From Gammaproteobacteria bacterium (GTDB lineage: Bacteria; Pseudomonadota; Gammaproteobacteria; HK1), in NCBI GenBank assembly GCA_020444775.1, contig JAGRHX010001117.1:1-7336 (forward strand): a DNA stretch of 7,336 nt, given 5' to 3'. The notes beneath the pieces are model-generated. The model made no database searches. It saw only the letters and a list, made by a program, of their open reading frames with translations, and was not told the DNA's origin. The position numbers were made by a program, and so were the translations under genes. The first letter of the stretch is position 1; every line of letters starts with the position of its first letter. Shown here piece by piece: positions 5,304 through 7,336 of the stretch.

Positions 5304-7336
5304 GCGCCACCTCGAATGCCTCGGAACCGGCATGGCATTGCCTGGCGGCGGCCGAGGTGGTCGCCCGACTGAGGACCGACCCGCTCCGGGGGTTGTCGAC
5401 ACGGGCCGCCACCGATCGCCTCGAGGACTACGGGCCCAATGCGTTGGCCGAGGGTCGTCAGCGCGGCCTCGTCGCGATCTTCCTCGGCCAGTTCGCCGAC
5501 TTCATGATCCTGGTGTTGCTGGCCGCGGCCTTGCTCTCAGGGTTCATCGGCGAGCCGATGGATACCCTGGCGATCCTCGTGATCCTGCTGCTGAACGCGG
5601 CCATCGGCGCCGCGCAGGAGTTTCGTGCTGAACGCGCGGTGGCCGCGCTGCGACGCATGGCTGCCCTACGGGCGAGCGTCGTTCGTGACGGACGCCATCA
5701 GAGCATCGACGCCGCTGAGCTGGTGCCCGGAGACCTCGTCATCCTCGAGACCGGCAACCAGATCCCGGCCGACCTGAGGCTGCTGGAGGTCAATGGACTA
5801 CAGATTGATGAATCGACGCTGACGGGCGAATCGAGCACGGTCGCCAAATCGAGCGAAGCGCTGACGGACGCAGAGCTGCTGGTGGCCGATCGCAGCAACC
5901 TGGCCTTCAAGGGGACATCGGTGACCCATGGTCGCGGCCTCGGGCTGGTCGTGACAACCGGGATGCAGACCGAGCTCGGTCGGGTCGGACGGCTGCTGGC
6001 AACCGAGAAGGGCGTCAAGACGCCGCTGCAGATCCGACTCGCGCGTTTCGGACGTTATCTGGCCCTCGCGGTGCTCGCGGTCTGCGCCGTGGTCTTCGCC
6101 ACGGGGCTGCTACAGGGACAGCCGCCCATGCTGATGGCGCTGACCGCGCTCAGCCTGGCGGTGGCAGCGATCCCCGAGGCCTTGCCTGCGGTCATCACCG
6201 TCTCCCTGGCGCTCGGTGCCCGCAAGCTCAGCCGGCACCAGACCCTGGTGCGCAACCTGCCGGCTGTCGAAACGCTCGGATCGGTCACGGTCATCTGCTC
6301 GGACAAGACCGGTACCCTGACCCGCAACCTCATGCACTGCGAACGGGTCCTGGCCGATGGCGTCGCAAGCCCGACGCTGCGAAGCGCCGACGCCGGATCA
6401 CCGTGGCGTGATCTGGGCCAGGCGCTGGCGCTGTGTAACGACGTGGTGCCCGGCGACGGTGAGAGCGAGGCGGTCGGCGAGCCAACCGAGCTGGCCTTGT
6501 ATCAGGCCGCCGAGCGCGCCGGCTACGCGAAGTCCGAGATCGAGACGGCGCTGCCCAGGGTTGCCGAGATCCCCTTCGATAGCCGGCGCAAGCTGATGAC
6601 CACCTTGCACCGCGAGACGGATGGCGTCGTGGCCTACGTCAAAGGGGCGCCCGAGGTCCTGCTGCAGCGCTGTGAGTACCGCCTTGCCTCGGCCGGCCGG
6701 CAGGCAGTTGATGCAGCAGCGGTCTGCGAGGCTGCCCGTGAGCTCGCCGAGCAGGGCTATCGCGTGCTGGCGGTTGCCCAACGTCGCTTCGACGAGCGCC
6801 CGGTCCTGCCGGACGAGATGGAACGGCAGCTGACGCTGCTGGGCATGGTCGCGCTCATCGATCCACCCAGGCCGGAGGCGGCAGCCGCGGTCGCGGAATG
6901 TCGTGGTGCCGGGATCACACCGGTGATGATCACTGGCGACCATCCCGGGACGGCTCGTGCGATCGCGATGCGTCTGGGGATGGCCGACGAGGCGGCCGAG
7001 GTGTTGACGGGCCGTGAGCTCGCGGCGCTCTCCGACACCGAGCTGGAACGGCGTATCGCGACCACGCGGGTCTATGCGCGGGTCAGTCCGGAGCAGAAGA
7101 TACGCATCGTCAAGGCGCTGCAGGCAGGTGGCGAGTTCGTTGCGATGACCGGCGATGGGGTCAACGACGCACCTGCATTGAAGCGTGCCGGCATCGGCAT
7201 CGCGATGGGCGGCAAGGGCACCGACGTCGCCCGAGAGGCCGCCGACATGGTGCTGCTCGACGACGATTTCGCGACCATCGTGCGCGCCGTGCGTGAAGGG
7301 CGCCGGATCTTCGACAACATCCGGAAGTTCGTGAAG
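5300..7336 (+). CDS. P2-type (Ca2+-ATPase-like) cation-transporting P-type ATPase, 3'-truncated by window edge
   Basis: ATP-driven cation pump of the inner membrane; 679 residues are visible and the frame is open to the edge, so about 200 residues with M5-M10 are missing. In order: cation-ATPase N-terminal domain (about 10-65), M1-M2 (about 65-106), actuator domain with TGES (175-178), M3-M4 (253-271, 277-303) with PEALP (292-296), phosphorylation site D335 in CSDKTGTLT, nucleotide site KGAPE (448-452), TGDHPGT (from 545), and hinge TGDGVNDAP (617-625). PEALP and [11 protein letters not shown] place it in the P2 group (SERCA/PacL side), not the heavy-metal P1B group: there is no CPC motif or N-terminal metal-binding domain. 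Ion choice depends on residues in M5, M6 and M8, outside the window. The start is GTG 5300, whose GTGA overlaps the TGA of the VIT-like gene; no strong ribosome site is seen, so translation is probably coupled. An in-frame ATG alternative near the start is lacking before the conserved domain. Confidence 0.95.
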   Translation, partial: MSATSNASEPAWHCLAAAEVVARLRTDPLRGLSTRAATDRLEDYGPNALAEGRQRGLVAIFLGQFADFMILVLLAAALLSGFIGEPMDTLAILVILLLNAAIGAAQEFRAERAVAALRRMAALRASVVRDGRHQSIDAAELVPGDLVILETGNQIPADLRLLEVNGLQIDESTLTGESSTVAKSSEALTDAELLVADRSNLAFKGTSVTHGRGLGLVVTTGMQTELGRVGRLLATEKGVKTPLQIRLARFGRYLALAVLAVCAVVFATGLLQGQPPMLMALTALSLAVAAIPEALPAVITVSLALGARKLSRHQTLVRNLPAVETLGSVTVICSDKTGTLTRNLMHCERVLADGVASPTLRSADAGSPWRDLGQALALCNDVVPGDGESEAVGEPTELALYQAAERAGYAKSEIETALPRVAEIPFDSRRKLMTTLHRETDGVVAYVKGAPEVLLQRCEYRLASAGRQAVDAAAVCEAARELAEQGYRVLAVAQRRFDERPVLPDEMERQLTLLGMVALIDPPRPEAAAAVAECRGAGITPVMITGDHPGTARAIAMRLGMADEAAEVLTGRELAALSDTELERRIATTRVYARVSPEQKIRIVKALQAGGEFVAMTGDGVNDAPALKRAGIGIAMGGKGTDVAREAADMVLLDDDFATIVRAVREGRRIFDNIRKFVK

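Overview
The window is a GC-rich (about two-thirds G+C by eye), gene-dense bacterial chromosome segment. The gene set (folate-salvage ygfA-type gene, LysR regulator, lone PAS protein) and codon use suggest a high-GC proteobacterium, most likely a gammaproteobacterium. That assignment is inference, because no rRNA or phylogenetic marker is present. I see no mobile element, CRISPR array, tRNA or rRNA.

Layout: (1) 1-1853, plus strand: the 3' nine-tenths or so of a hydantoinase/oxoprolinase A-subunit (HyuA-type) gene, cut by the left edge. It converges on the next block. (2) 1924-3620, minus strand: a LysR-family regulator (2751-3620) followed by a 5-formyltetrahydrofolate cyclo-ligase gene (1924-2589). 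(3) 3621-3809: divergent intergenic region with a textbook ATC-N9-GAT LysR-type dyad and a second palindrome. (4) 3810-4250, plus strand: a small stand-alone PAS-domain protein with a FixL-like His position. (5) 4444-7336, plus strand: a compact three-gene cluster of a DUF211 protein, a five-helix VIT1/CCC1-like membrane protein and a P2-type (Ca2+-ATPase-like) cation pump. The pump starts at a GTG overlapping the previous stop codon and runs off the right edge.

The most interesting unit is the DUF211 / VIT1-like / P-type ATPase cluster. Its spacing (14 nt, then a 4-base overlap) implies co-transcription and probably translational coupling. Its content suggests divalent-cation homeostasis: two different membrane transporters plus a small acidic soluble protein of unknown role. 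The LysR regulator and its dyad are probably an autoregulatory unit that may also control the divergent PAS gene. The HyuA gene has no HyuB partner on its downstream side within the window.
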